Assembly (NCBI RefSeq): GCF_003967355.1
Contig: NZ_BIFH01000019.1
Coordinates: 331,757 to 395,756, forward strand
Origin: Embleya hyalina
Lineage (GTDB): Bacteria; Actinomycetota; Actinomycetes; Streptomycetales; Streptomycetaceae
Reading direction: 5' to 3'
DNA: 64,000 bases
Shown: positions 17,671-26,479 of the stretch, piece after piece
How positions within the stretch are numbered: position 1 is the stretch's first letter
Layout: each line of letters starts with the position of its first letter
The notes under the pieces: generated by a model
Database searches by the model: none
Told to the model about the DNA's origin: nothing
The model's input: only the letters and a program-made list of their open reading frames with translations
Program-made: the position numbers and the translations under genes

Positions 17671-18126
17671 TCACGGGAGTTGCCCGCTGGCGCAACCGAT
17701 TGCATCACCGGGGATTTCGGCCCACACCGTCTTGCCTCCTCGATGGCGCTCGACGGTGAGCCGTCCGCCCAGCTCACGGAGCAGGGCACCGACGATGGCC
17801 GTGCCACGGCCGCAGGTGGCGTCGGCGGAAGGGGCGAGGTGCCGTGGGGAGGCCGTGCGGTTGTCCCCGACCCCGAGTCGCAGCCGTCCCGCGTCGCCCA
17901 TCTGCAGGGTGATACGGATGCTCGGCGTCGACGCCCCGGCGTGCACGACCGCGTTCGTGACCAGCTCGGTGACGACCAGCCCCACGGTGTGTACCGTCTC
18001 CGGCTCGACGAGGGAGCCCCCGGCGAGGACCTCGTCCATCACGCGCCTGCGCATCCGCGGGACGACACAGGGCTGCGGTGGCACGTCGAACGTACGGATC
18101 ACGGGGCGAGACGTGGCGGTGTCCAT
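17671..18126 (-). CDS. ATP-binding protein of the RsbW/HATPase_c anti-sigma type
   Basis: A 151-residue GHKL ATPase: VVTELVTNAVVHAG is the N box with the Mg-binding Asn, RLRLGVGDN carries the G1-type Asp, and GRGTAIVGALLRELGG is the G2 lid region, followed by KTVWAEIP. Such proteins act as anti-sigma kinases or as free-standing regulators in Streptomyces. The ATG at 18126 has a GGAG-containing leader. A copy of the 22-bp TCAAGTTCAA element lies 42 bases upstream, so it may be controlled with the catabolic cluster. No anti-anti-sigma or sigma gene is adjacent. Confidence 0.85.
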   Translation of the reverse strand: MDTATSRPVIRTFDVPPQPCVVPRMRRRVMDEVLAGGSLVEPETVHTVGLVVTELVTNAVVHAGASTPSIRITLQMGDAGRLRLGVGDNRTASPRHLAPSADATCGRGTAIVGALLRELGGRLTVERHRGGKTVWAEIPGDAIGCASGQLP

Positions 18127-18167
18127 GGCGATCTCACTTGGAGGGATGGGGCGGAACGGGATCCATA

Positions 18168-18189
18168 ACTGAATCTGAAATCAAGTTCA
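18168..18189. promoter_or_regulatory. regulon element, site A
   Basis: Reads CTGAATCTGAAA followed by TCAAGTTCAA. The last 10 bases are identical to sites B (26261) and C (31299). It lies 42 bases upstream of the RsbW-like ATPase gene. Confidence 0.6.
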
Positions 18190-18391
18190 ACACCAGAGAC
18201 CGCCACTGTCAACCGATTTGGCGAACATAATTGGACAAATCGGAGCTACTGTGTGGCCGCGATCGCCGCTCGGGCGATCGGCTCACCGGACGGCGAGGCC
18301 CCCACGATGTGCTCCCGAGCCGTGCGGGTACCGAACTCCAAGGCGTGGCCGGGGAGGCCGCCGGGTGCGGCGCCCCCGGCCCATACCGACT

Positions 18392-19456
18392 CTAGGGAGT
18401 CCCGAGCGCCGCCAGCCCCGCGGCGACGAGTGGCTGGACCGCCTGCCCGACGGTGCCGAACGCTCCGCCGGGTGTCTTGCCCTCCGTGTACCGCCGGTGG
18501 ATGCCTTCGCAGATGACCGCGAGTTTGTAGTGGGCGAGAGCCAGGTGGAAGGACAGGTCCTCGACCGGACGGCGGCTTTGGTCGGCGTAGCGGGCGATGG
18601 TCGCCTCGGGGCCCAGGTAGCCCGGAGAGCGGCTCGCGTCGCCCAGTTCCGGCACGTCGAAGATCTCCGTCAGGGAGCTGTAGACGACGAGCAGCGCGAG
18701 ATCCGTCAGGGGGTCGCCCAGCGTCGCCATCTCCCAGTCGAGAATCGCCGTGACCCGGCCATCGCTGGTCAGCAGGTTGTCGAGCCGGTAATCGCCGTGC
18801 ACGATGGCGGCGGTTCCGTCGTCCAGCGAGACATCCGCGACGGTCCCCGCCCGTGCCCCGAGCGCGTGCAGCAGTTCGTCCGCCCCCTCGATGGGGCGGC
18901 GCAGGGACCCGGCCATCTGCCGTCCCCAACGCTCGACCTGGCGGCGGACGAATCCCTGCGGACGTCCGAACTCGGCGAGGCCGATCGTTCTCGGATCGAC
19001 CGCGTGAAGTCGGACCAGCGTGTCGATCATCACCTCGCAGATGCGGGTCGTCGCGGCGGGTCCCTCGGCCTTCAGCTGCTCCGCCGTGCGGAACGGTGTC
19101 CCCGCGACGCGCTCCATGACGTAGAACGGGGCGCCGATGACCTCGGGATCGTCGCAGTAGGCCATGGTTTCGGGAACGGGGACATCCGTGTGGGCGAGGG
19201 CCCTCATCACCACGAACTCCCGTCTCATGTCGTGCGCGGTCGCTTGGACGTGTCCGAGCGGGGGCCTGCGGAGGATGCGCACCGTCCGTCCGTCGAATAT
19301 GGCGAAGTTCAGGTTCGACCGGCCGCCGGTGACCGGTTCGACCGTCAGCTCCGGACCGAGATCGCCGGGGGCGTGCCGCGCGTACCACTTCGCGAGGCGC
19401 GCGGGATCCGGCAGTGGCACGGTTCCGGCTTCTCGGCTTCCATCGTTCTCGGTCAC
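18392..19456 (-). CDS. phosphotransferase (APH-type kinase), ACAD10/11 or LvaA-like
   Basis: An aminoglycoside-phosphotransferase-fold kinase. Numbering from the ATG at 19495: TGGRSNLNF (57-65) as nucleotide loop, HGDYRLDN (233-240) with catalytic Asp235, and DWEMATLGDP (253-262) with the Mg ligand Asp253. The DWE.A.LGDP form is typical of the kinase domain in human ACAD10/11 and of bacterial LvaA-like enzymes, which phosphorylate the 4-hydroxyl of a hydroxyacyl-CoA. I prefer the GTG at 19456, which has GAGGG upstream; the ATG at 19495 is the alternative. It is followed in the cluster by a TetR gene and an acyl-CoA dehydrogenase, which supports that role. Confidence 0.88.
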   Translation of the reverse strand: MTENDGSREAGTVPLPDPARLAKWYARHAPGDLGPELTVEPVTGGRSNLNFAIFDGRTVRILRRPPLGHVQATAHDMRREFVVMRALAHTDVPVPETMAYCDDPEVIGAPFYVMERVAGTPFRTAEQLKAEGPAATTRICEVMIDTLVRLHAVDPRTIGLAEFGRPQGFVRRQVERWGRQMAGSLRRPIEGADELLHALGARAGTVADVSLDDGTAAIVHGDYRLDNLLTSDGRVTAILDWEMATLGDPLTDLALLVVYSSLTEIFDVPELGDASRSPGYLGPEATIARYADQSRRPVEDLSFHLALAHYKLAVICEGIHRRYTEGKTPGGAFGTVGQAVQPLVAAGLAALGTP

Positions 19457-19544
19457 CAGCGCCCTCACAGCTCTTCGCCATCTGAAAACGTCCATCCCAA
19501 GACCCCCGTGGCCCCGGCTGTCCGGTTCGCCCCGATCGGCACGG

Positions 19545-20210
19545 TCACGCCGAGAGGTTGAGGCCGTTGACCCACAACCTGGTACAGACGGCGACGATCT
19601 CCTCGAGATCGCGTGGCCCCTCCTCCAGGGCGAAGCACTCGAAGGCCAGCCGGCTCACCATCAGGGACAGCGCACGGGCCGCCAACTCGGGGTCCACGGT
19701 GGGGTCCGCGAGTCCGCGGTCCTGCAACTCCTTGATCCGACGGGCGTTCCGCTCGCCGAAGGCGCGCGCGCTGCGCGCCCGGACTTCCTCGAATCGGGGA
19801 TCGATCATCGCCACCTGCTGCATCAGCTTCATGAGCTTGGCATTGCGTTTGTAGGCGACCAGATAGGCCCGATTGCTCGCCTCGATGACGGCGGCCGGCC
19901 CCTCGTCCTCCGGCACATGGGGCATGCCGGGATGGAGCATGTCGTGCCGTGCCGCCTCGATCACCGCCGCGAAGACTTCTTCCTTGCCCTCGAAGTAGGT
20001 GTAGAAGGTCCCGATCGAGCAGGTCGCTTCGGCGGTGATGTCGACGAGTCGAGCGTTGAGGAAGCCGTCGCGCTCGAATACGACTCGAGCCGCCTTGACC
20101 AGTGCTTCACGCGTACGCAGGCCCCGGCGAGTGGTGGGCATCTCCTTGGTCGTGGCGATTCCGGTCAGCGAGCCGATCGAGGCCATGGAGTCGCCGTCCG
20201 TGGCATTCAC
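19545..20210 (-). CDS. TetR-family regulator of the catabolic cluster
   Basis: RRGLRTREALVKAARVVFER with TAEATCSIGTFYTYFEGKEE is the HTH (about residues 28-75). The C-terminal domain (MLHPGMPHVPEDEGP, LMKLMQQVAMIDPRFEEVRA) resembles actinobacterial TetR proteins that sense acyl-CoA intermediates. It lies between the kinase and the dehydrogenase genes. A diverged copy of the cluster operator (site D) lies directly upstream, which suggests autoregulation. Start: ATG 20210, or an internal ATG at 20186; with the operator this close the shorter form is possible. Confidence 0.9.
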   Translation of the reverse strand: MNATDGDSMASIGSLTGIATTKEMPTTRRGLRTREALVKAARVVFERDGFLNARLVDITAEATCSIGTFYTYFEGKEEVFAAVIEAARHDMLHPGMPHVPEDEGPAAVIEASNRAYLVAYKRNAKLMKLMQQVAMIDPRFEEVRARSARAFGERNARRIKELQDRGLADPTVDPELAARALSLMVSRLAFECFALEEGPRDLEEIVAVCTRLWVNGLNLSA

Positions 20211-20221
20211 GACATAACCAT

Positions 20222-20246
20222 TGTCGAGTTCGGATTCATATTTGAT
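20222..20246. promoter_or_regulatory. regulon element, site D (diverged)
   Basis: On the minus strand it reads TCAAATATGAAT and then CCGAACTCGAC. The first 12 bases are identical to the first 12 of site C, while the TCAAGTTCAA half is changed. It ends 12 bases before the TetR start, the position of an autoregulatory operator. Confidence 0.5.
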
Positions 20247-20283
20247 GGTACATCCACTCCGCGGTCGGTGCCGTCACGTGCCG

Positions 20284-21513
20284 TCACACGGTGACGCGGG
20301 AACGCTCGCGCGTTCGTCGTGCCAGTTCACGGCGTGCGATGGCACGCTTGTGCACCTCGTCCGGGCCGTCCGCGAAGCGCAGGGTGCGCAGTTCCGCGTA
20401 CATGCTCGCGAGGGGGAAGTCGTCGGACAGCCCGCCTCCTCCGTGCACCTGGATGGCACGGTCGAGGACCTTCAGGGCCACGCCGGGCGCGGCCACCTTG
20501 ATCGCGGAGATCTCGGTGCGCGCGGCCTTGTTTCCGACCGTGTCCATCAGCCAGGCCGTCTTGAGGGTCAGCAGCCGGACCATCTCCAGTTCCACGCGGG
20601 ACTCGGCGATCCAGTCCTGGATGTTTCCGCGTTCGGACAGCGGCTGCCCGAAGGTGGTCCGGCTCTGCGCCCGGTCGACCATGAGGTCGAGCGCCCGCTC
20701 CGCCATGCCGATCGCCCGCATGCAGTGGTGAATCCGTCCCGGCCCCAGGCGGGCCTGACCGATCATGAACCCGTCCCCCTCACCGGCCAGCAGGGCCGAC
20801 TTGGGGACTCGGACGTCCTCGAAGTGGATCTCGGCGTGGCCGACACGGTCCTGATAGCCGAAGACCGGCAGGCCGCGGACGATGCTGACCCCGGGTGTGT
20901 CGACCGGCACGATCAGCATGCTCTGCCGGCGGTACGGTTCGGCGCCGGGATCGGTCTCGCCCATGACGATGAGGACCCGGCACCTCTTGTGGAGGGCGTT
21001 GGAGATCCACCATTTGCGGCCGTTCAGGATGTAGTGGTCGCCGTCGAACTCCATGCGGAGTCGGATATTGGTGGCGTCGGAACTCGCCACGTCGGGCTCC
21101 GTCATCGCGAACGCCGAGGCGATCTCGCCGGCCAGCAGCGGCCTGAGCCACCGCTCCTTCTGCTCCTCGGTCCCGAACAGGGTCAGAATCTCCATGTTCC
21201 CCGTGTCGGGGGCGTTGGAGTTGGTCGCTTCCGGGGCCAGGTGGATGCTGCGGCCGAGCATCTCGGCGAGTGGCGCGTATTCGACGTTGGTCAGACCAGG
21301 GCCCCACTCGGCGTGGGGGTGGAACAGGTTCCACAGTCCGCGCCCGCGAGCTTCCGCCTTCAGCTCCTCCAGGACGGGAGGATGGAAGTTGGGATCCCCC
21401 GACGCGCGCATCTGCTTCTCGTAGACGGCCTCCGCGGGATGGACGCAGTCGTCCATGAAGGACAGAAGCTTCTCGTGGTACGCGTGGCCGCGGTCACTGA
21501 TCGAAAAGTTCAC
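20284..21513 (-). CDS. acyl-CoA dehydrogenase (ACAD10/11-like)
   Basis: A full-length FAD enzyme of 409 residues with FAMTEPDVASSDATNI (FAD and substrate segment), ILNGRKWWISNA, GRIHHCMRAIGMAERALDLM, RTTFGQPLSERGNIQDWIAE and the C-terminal IQVHGGGGLSDDFPLASMYA. The VHGGGGLSDDFPLA ending and RIHHCMR are characteristic of the ACAD10/11 group rather than classical straight-chain ACADs. In LvaC-type systems the partner removes the phosphate made by the kinase from a 4-phosphoacyl-CoA. The GTG at 21513 has AAGGAAG upstream. It is preceded by the ABC ATPase gene with about 30 bases between. Confidence 0.92.
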   Translation of the reverse strand: MNFSISDRGHAYHEKLLSFMDDCVHPAEAVYEKQMRASGDPNFHPPVLEELKAEARGRGLWNLFHPHAEWGPGLTNVEYAPLAEMLGRSIHLAPEATNSNAPDTGNMEILTLFGTEEQKERWLRPLLAGEIASAFAMTEPDVASSDATNIRLRMEFDGDHYILNGRKWWISNALHKRCRVLIVMGETDPGAEPYRRQSMLIVPVDTPGVSIVRGLPVFGYQDRVGHAEIHFEDVRVPKSALLAGEGDGFMIGQARLGPGRIHHCMRAIGMAERALDLMVDRAQSRTTFGQPLSERGNIQDWIAESRVELEMVRLLTLKTAWLMDTVGNKAARTEISAIKVAAPGVALKVLDRAIQVHGGGGLSDDFPLASMYAELRTLRFADGPDEVHKRAIARRELARRTRERSRVTV

Positions 21514-21543
21514 AGGGGTACTTCCTTCGCTTGCGTAGTCGCT

Positions 21544-23112
21544 TCACCGGGTTGTCGAGTCTTCGGGCACGACCTCGCCGCTCCGGAAGCACAGACGGGT
21601 CAGCAGGGCCTTGGTGGCCTGGGCGCCGAGTACGTCGGCCACGAGTGCGCCGTGCCTCATCACCAGGACGCGGTCGCAGACCGCCAACTCGTCGAAGTCA
21701 CTGGAGATCAGCAGGATCGACGTGCCCTCGCGAGCGAGGCCGGCGATCGTCTCGTAGATCTCCGCGCGCGCTCCCACGTCGACGCCGACGGTCGGTTCGT
21801 CGAGGACGAGAACCGACGGGCCGGTGCGGACGTACTTCGCGAGAACCACCTTCTGCTGGTTGCCGCCACTGAGGCTGAGCACGGGCCGTGAGGTGTCGTC
21901 GGTCTTCACCGCGAACCGCTCCGCGAGCCGGCGCCCGGTCCGCCGGGAGGACCTGGGCGAGAAGCCCGTGAACATGGTCCGGGCCCGGCCGAGCGCCGCG
22001 ACCGCCAGGTTGGTGTCGATGGATTCACCGAGCAGCAACCCCTGGCTCCGGCGTTCCTCGGGGACGAGGGCAACGCCGGCGCGAATCGCGTCGTGGGGTG
22101 AACGCGGCGCATATCGTGCGCCGTCCAGCGTCATCGTCCCGCTGCTCGGCCGGTCGGCACCGATGAGGAGGCGCGCGAGCTCGGTGCGCCCGGCCCCGGC
22201 CAGGCCCGCGATTCCGAGCACCTCCCCGACGTGAAGGTCGAAGGTCGCGCCGCTCACCTTGTCCTTCCGGCCCAACCCGCGCACGGCGAGCCGCACGGGC
22301 CCGCGCGCCGCGTCCTTCGCGCCGACATGGCGCGTCGGTTCCTCGACCTCGTGTCCGACGATGTGACGCGTCAGCGACACGACGTCGAGCCGGTCGGATC
22401 GGTGCGAGCCCACGACCCGGCCGTCCCGCATGGTCGTCACCTCGTCGGAGACGAGAAGGACCTCTTCCAGACGGTGGGAGATGTAGAGCACCCCGACGCC
22501 GTTCGTGGTGAGTTCCCGGATCACCCCGTAGAGGAGATCGGCCTCGTCCTGAGTGAACGACGCGGTCGGTTCGTCCATCGCGATGAAGCGGGCCGGTCTC
22601 ATCAGCGACCGTGCGAGCGAGACCATCCATCTGTCGGAGACGGACAGCTTCTCGACCGGCACATCGAGCGGGATGTCGTAGCCGAGGAGCTCTCTCACCT
22701 CTCCGGCGCGCCCGCGCAGGGCCTTGGTGGCGACGAACCCCGACCTTCCGGCAGTGATCCCCAGTGCCATGTTCTGCAGGCCGGTGAACTTCGGCACCAG
22801 ATTGAGCTCCTGGTGCACGAAATTCAGCCCGAGATCGGCTGCCCGCTGGGGCGATTCGATCGGGACCACCCGACCGTCGAGGGCGATCTCTCCCCCGTCC
22901 GCCTGCTCGACTCCGGCCAGAATCCGGACCAGGGTCGACTTGCCGGCGCCGTTGGCACCGCACAGCGCCAATACCTCTCCGCCGCGCAGCGTGATCGAGA
23001 CGTCGTCGAGCGCCTGAAGTCCTCCGAAGCGCTTGGAGATTCCCCGCATCTCCAGGAGTGAGGTGTGGTCGACCAGTTCGACGGGCGTGCCCCGTGCGCT
23101 CTCGATCGTCAC
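21544..23112 (-). CDS. sugar-type ABC importer, tandem ATP-binding protein (RbsA/MglA-like)
   Basis: Two ATPase domains in one chain of 522 residues, as in RbsA. Domain 1 has Walker A GANGAGKST (52-60) and Walker B with FIAMDEPTAS; its signature is LSVSDRWMVSLARSL, so the usual LSxxxQQ is altered. Domain 2 begins GEVLGIAGLAGAGRTELARL, has LSLSGGNQQKVVLAKYV as signature and VLVLDEPTVGVD as Walker B. This matches the ribose/galactose class, where domain 2 often has a degenerate Walker A. It should power the permease at 24033. A small hydrolase gene separates ATPase and permease. Confidence 0.93.
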   Translation of the reverse strand: MTIESARGTPVELVDHTSLLEMRGISKRFGGLQALDDVSITLRGGEVLALCGANGAGKSTLVRILAGVEQADGGEIALDGRVVPIESPQRAADLGLNFVHQELNLVPKFTGLQNMALGITAGRSGFVATKALRGRAGEVRELLGYDIPLDVPVEKLSVSDRWMVSLARSLMRPARFIAMDEPTASFTQDEADLLYGVIRELTTNGVGVLYISHRLEEVLLVSDEVTTMRDGRVVGSHRSDRLDVVSLTRHIVGHEVEEPTRHVGAKDAARGPVRLAVRGLGRKDKVSGATFDLHVGEVLGIAGLAGAGRTELARLLIGADRPSSGTMTLDGARYAPRSPHDAIRAGVALVPEERRSQGLLLGESIDTNLAVAALGRARTMFTGFSPRSSRRTGRRLAERFAVKTDDTSRPVLSLSGGNQQKVVLAKYVRTGPSVLVLDEPTVGVDVGARAEIYETIAGLAREGTSILLISSDFDELAVCDRVLVMRHGALVADVLGAQATKALLTRLCFRSGEVVPEDSTTR

Positions 23113-23169
23113 GAACAGGACCTTTCTTCGAACAAGGAGCCTCGGTGCGAGGCATCGGACCCGTCCCGC

Positions 23170-23982
23170 TCAGTGCGAGGCGAAGAACTCCAGCACGCGC
23201 GGAATGACGATGTCGGGGGCTTCGATCAGGGGGCTGTGTCCGACTTCGGGGAGCATCACCAGCTCGGAGTCGGGCAGGGCGTCCGCGAGTTCCGCGGCCC
23301 AGTCCGGCGGCCGCACCCAGCATTCCTCGCCCGAGACCACCAGCGCCGGCGCGGCGATGTCGCCGAGCAGTTCCACCGCGTCGTGGCGGAGCATCACGCC
23401 CAGCATCGCCGGCTTGAGGGACGTCGGCAGGGCCGCCAGGCGCCCGATCCACAGGCCGGTCGTGTCCCGCTTCGCCGGGTCGTTGCGCGTGGATTCGCCG
23501 AGCATGACCCGTTCGAGCATCGCCAGGCGCTCACCGGTGAAGCCGTTCTCGCCGACGTCGTTGGTCCAGGCGACGTACTCGCCCACCGCCTCGGGCGGCT
23601 CCCGGCGTACCGACGACCCCAGGAAGACGATCGAGCGCACCAGGTCCGGGCGGAATGCCGCCAGGCGCGCCGCGACATCACCGCCCATCGAGGACGCGGC
23701 GACGTGCGCCGACGTGATGCCGAGCTTGTCCAGGAGGGCGGCCATGTCGCCGGCCGCCTGCTCCATCGTGAGGATGTCGCGGTCGGCGCCGGCGCTGCGA
23801 CCCTGTCCCCGGAACTCGGGGCGTACGAACCGGAACCGTCCGCGGCCGGCTTCGACGAGGTCGTCGAACATGCGGTTGTCGAGGAACAGCGAGTGGAGGC
23901 ACAGCACCGGCGGGACGTCGGGTTCGTCGGTGTCGTCGACGTGCAGGGTGGTGCCTGCCACGGGAAGGGACTGCGAACTCAT
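23170..23982 (-). CDS. small alpha/beta hydrolase (enol-lactonase/esterase-like)
   Basis: PPVLCLHSLFLDNRMFDDLV is the oxyanion-loop strand, SSMGGDVAARLAAFRPDLV is the nucleophile elbow (Ser in AASSMGGD), LVVSGEECWVRPPDWAAE carries the acid strand, and PEVGHSPLIEAPDIVI the catalytic His. The pattern resembles 3-oxoadipate enol-lactonase (PcaD) and related esterases. The ATG at 23982 has AAGGAG seven bases upstream. It lies between ABC ATPase and permease, so it probably acts on the imported compound, perhaps opening a lactone or ester. The exact substrate is not visible. Confidence 0.88.
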   Translation of the reverse strand: MSSQSLPVAGTTLHVDDTDEPDVPPVLCLHSLFLDNRMFDDLVEAGRGRFRFVRPEFRGQGRSAGADRDILTMEQAAGDMAALLDKLGITSAHVAASSMGGDVAARLAAFRPDLVRSIVFLGSSVRREPPEAVGEYVAWTNDVGENGFTGERLAMLERVMLGESTRNDPAKRDTTGLWIGRLAALPTSLKPAMLGVMLRHDAVELLGDIAAPALVVSGEECWVRPPDWAAELADALPDSELVMLPEVGHSPLIEAPDIVIPRVLEFFASH

Positions 23983-24032
23983 TGCGTCGACTCCTTTGTT
24001 GACACGGGTGTTGGGGAGGGAAGGGGAGGGGG

Positions 24033-25037
24033 TCAAGCGCCGGCGGTTTTGCGACGTGCGACGGTCCCGACGCCGACGCCGATGATCAGCAGCAATCCCT
24101 GGAACAGGTACTGCCAGTAGGTCTCCATGCCGATCAGTGCGATGGCGTTGAATCCCACCGCGACGGTGATCACGCCGACGAGGGTGCCGACGATGTGGAA
24201 CTGGCCGTCGCGGAGCACGGCGGAGCCGAAGAACGCGGCGGCGAAGGCGCTCAGGAGATAGGAGTCCCCCGCGGAGACCGACGCACCCGCGGTACGGGTG
24301 GCGAGCAGGACGCCGGTGAGTCCGGCCAGGGTTCCGCAGATCATGAAGCCGACGACACGAACCCGCTCGACCCGGATGCCGGACAGGCGCGCCGCGACGG
24401 GGTTTCCGCCCACCGCCTGCATGGACTGCCCCAGGACCGTGCGGTTCAGCAGCAGCCAGAGCACTGCCGCCAGGACGATCATGATCCACACGGGATACGG
24501 GATCCCGAGGAACCGTCCGAGACTGATGGCGAGGAAGTCGTCCGGATCCTTCAGCCCCACGGGCCGACCGTCCGCGACGGCATAGTTGACGCCGACCGCC
24601 ATCGTGCCCACGCCCAGCGTGGCGACCAACGCGTTCACGTTGAGCACGGTCACGATGAATCCGTTGAGCAGGCCGATCGCGGCGCCCACACCCACCGCGA
24701 CGGCGAACGCGGCGGGGATGGACGCGCCGGCGTCCACGATCAGCTTGCACGCGAGCACGCCACTGAGGCCGGCGATATTGCCGATGCTGAGGTCGAACTC
24801 GCCGGTGACCAGCGCGAAGGTCAGTCCCATCGCGATGACGGCCGACAGCGCGCTCTGGTTGAGGATGTTGATGACGTTGTCGGAGGTGGCGAAGGTCGTC
24901 GGCGCCAGGGCGGCGACGATCGCGACCAGGATCCCCAACATGCCGAGGGAGCCGTAGCGGCCGATGACCCGCCAGGCCCGGGTCGTGCGCGCGGCGGGGG
25001 CCAACGGCGTGTGTCCTGTGTCGGTGACTGCGGTCAT
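24033..25037 (-). CDS. sugar-type ABC importer permease (RbsC-like)
   Basis: 334 residues with about ten membrane helices, starting near GMLGILVAIVAALAPTTF. GEFDLSIGNIAGLSGVLACK is the characteristic RbsC/BPD_transp_2 motif (normally GGIDLSVG), and GGNPVAARLSGIRVERVRV is the conserved cytoplasmic loop that contacts the ATPase. The ATG at 25037 has CGAGGAG upstream. Together with the ATPase (21544) and lipoprotein (25136) it makes a complete importer. Confidence 0.93.
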   Translation of the reverse strand: MTAVTDTGHTPLAPAARTTRAWRVIGRYGSLGMLGILVAIVAALAPTTFATSDNVINILNQSALSAVIAMGLTFALVTGEFDLSIGNIAGLSGVLACKLIVDAGASIPAAFAVAVGVGAAIGLLNGFIVTVLNVNALVATLGVGTMAVGVNYAVADGRPVGLKDPDDFLAISLGRFLGIPYPVWIMIVLAAVLWLLLNRTVLGQSMQAVGGNPVAARLSGIRVERVRVVGFMICGTLAGLTGVLLATRTAGASVSAGDSYLLSAFAAAFFGSAVLRDGQFHIVGTLVGVITVAVGFNAIALIGMETYWQYLFQGLLLIIGVGVGTVARRKTAGA

Positions 25038-25135
25038 GGTGACTCCTCGGGGGACCGGACGAGAGCGGCTGAGCGGGGGTTGGGGGGAGAGGGCGGGCCC
25101 GGTGGAGCGGCGGGACGCCCGCCCGCCGCCCTCGT

Positions 25136-26104
25136 TCACCCGAGTGCTTTGGGGAACACCTTGAGGAATTCCGTGACGTTCTCGGGCGTGACCAGGTACA
25201 TCGTGGGTGCGAGGTCCCGAGGCTTGGCGTTGGTGCCTTCCGTGACGAACTCGGGAGTCAGTGCGCCCAGTCGGGCGCCCTCGGCCGTCGGGTCGAAGTA
25301 CGACGTCGCCCTGAGATCGCCCCGGCGCACGGCCTCGATCGCCGCCGGTGTCCCGTCGTGCCCGTAGACGAGCACGTCCTTGCGTCCCGCCGCCTGCAGC
25401 GCCGAGATCGCGCCGCGCGCCGGATCGCCGAAGCAGCCCCAGATCGCCAGCTTGCCCTTCCCCGCGGGGTGTGTGGTCAGCCATGCGCGGGTGAACTCGC
25501 TGCCGGCTTCCACCTGGCCCGGGATCGGGACCTCTTTGCGCGTGACGTGAATGCTCGTCGCCTTGAGCCGGTCCTCGACCTCCTGTTCGCGACCGACGCA
25601 GGGCAGTCCGGACTTGTAGCCCAGCAGGAGTACATCGCCCTCGTTGCCGAGGTCGTCGGTCAGCAGCTTGCCGGTTTCCTTGGCGTTGCTGCGGCCGAAG
25701 TCCAGACTGACCTGGACACCTTCGGTGGTGCCGCCCCCCACGGAGACGACGGGGATTCCCGCCCCCTTCGCCTGTCGCACTCCGGCGGCGAGAGTGTCGC
25801 TGGGGAAGATGGCGATGACGATCAGGTCGACCTTCTTCTGCACGTAGTTGCCGATACCGCTGATCGCCTTGTCCGGCGCGCCCTGCGAGTCGACCGACGA
25901 GACGCTCCAGCCCTTCTTCTCGGCGTAGTCGACGTAGGCGTCGAGGATCGACTCCGAGGCCGGGTCGCTCGATGCGAACCGCACGATGCCGACGGTGTAG
26001 GAGTCACCGCCGGCCTTCGCCGAAACGGCGCCACCGCACGCGGCCGTGGTCGTCGTCATGACGGCGGCGGCGATGGCCGACCCGATCTTCACGTGTCTTC
26101 GCAC
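25136..26104 (-). CDS. sugar-type ABC importer substrate-binding lipoprotein
   Basis: A signal peptide with lipobox TTAAC (Cys23) is followed by a periplasmic-binding-protein fold of the RbsB type: YTVGIVRFASSDPASESILD, then VDLIVIAIFPSDTLAAGVRQ, GIPVVSVGGGTTEG and LVYGHDGTPAAIEAVRRGDL. Residues that contact sugars in RbsB are not obviously conserved (for example, the segment starting IWGCFGDPARG differs), so the ligand may not be a simple sugar. The GTG at 26104 has GAAGGAG upstream. Site B of the repeated 22-bp element lies about 155 bases upstream. Confidence 0.92.
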   Translation of the reverse strand: MRRHVKIGSAIAAAVMTTTTAACGGAVSAKAGGDSYTVGIVRFASSDPASESILDAYVDYAEKKGWSVSSVDSQGAPDKAISGIGNYVQKKVDLIVIAIFPSDTLAAGVRQAKGAGIPVVSVGGGTTEGVQVSLDFGRSNAKETGKLLTDDLGNEGDVLLLGYKSGLPCVGREQEVEDRLKATSIHVTRKEVPIPGQVEAGSEFTRAWLTTHPAGKGKLAIWGCFGDPARGAISALQAAGRKDVLVYGHDGTPAAIEAVRRGDLRATSYFDPTAEGARLGALTPEFVTEGTNAKPRDLAPTMYLVTPENVTEFLKVFPKALG

Positions 26105-26260
26105 GGAGTCTCCTTCGGTTCCCGGTCCGACTGTGCGGACCCTGTTCGGACGGCGCCCGGAGCACCTCTCGGGACACCCGACGCGGCAATCACCCGAGGG
26201 CTCGTACGGGTGGTCGATTCACCCGAAAGCCGGTCTGCGGAGCCGCGCACAGCACGCTAA

Positions 26261-26282
26261 TTGAATCTGGACTCAAGTTCAA
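26261..26282. promoter_or_regulatory. regulon element, site B
   Basis: TTGAATCTGGAC followed by TCAAGTTCAA: terminal TTGAA and TTCAA arms form a loose dyad. It matches site A at 19 of 22 positions, with an identical last 10 bases. It precedes the lipoprotein-permease-hydrolase-ATPase-dehydrogenase run. Confidence 0.65.
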
Positions 26283-26479
26283 GTATGGCCGGAAATCGAT
26301 CCGGATTCCCGGGATGATCCGTGTAATGACACCGCTCCCGTGGTGCGTCAGGCGGGGGAGGAGGGGTGACGAAGGGAACCGCCGGCCGGATTTCGGCCAC
26401 GGCGAAGCCCGACGGCCGGCAGAGGTGCACACGCCTGCGGTCGGGTGAGCGGACGGGGGAGTGCCGCGGAACGGAGGCC
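26283..26479. other. intergenic, end of the acyl-CoA ligase gene to site B
   Basis: Holds the 3' flank of the acyl-CoA ligase gene (minus strand, stop at 26480). I see no clear hairpin and no gene. Confidence 0.3.

Noticed and set aside
20221..21891. 556-residue plus-strand ORF
   Set aside because: Antisense to the acyl-CoA dehydrogenase gene, no recognisable domain.
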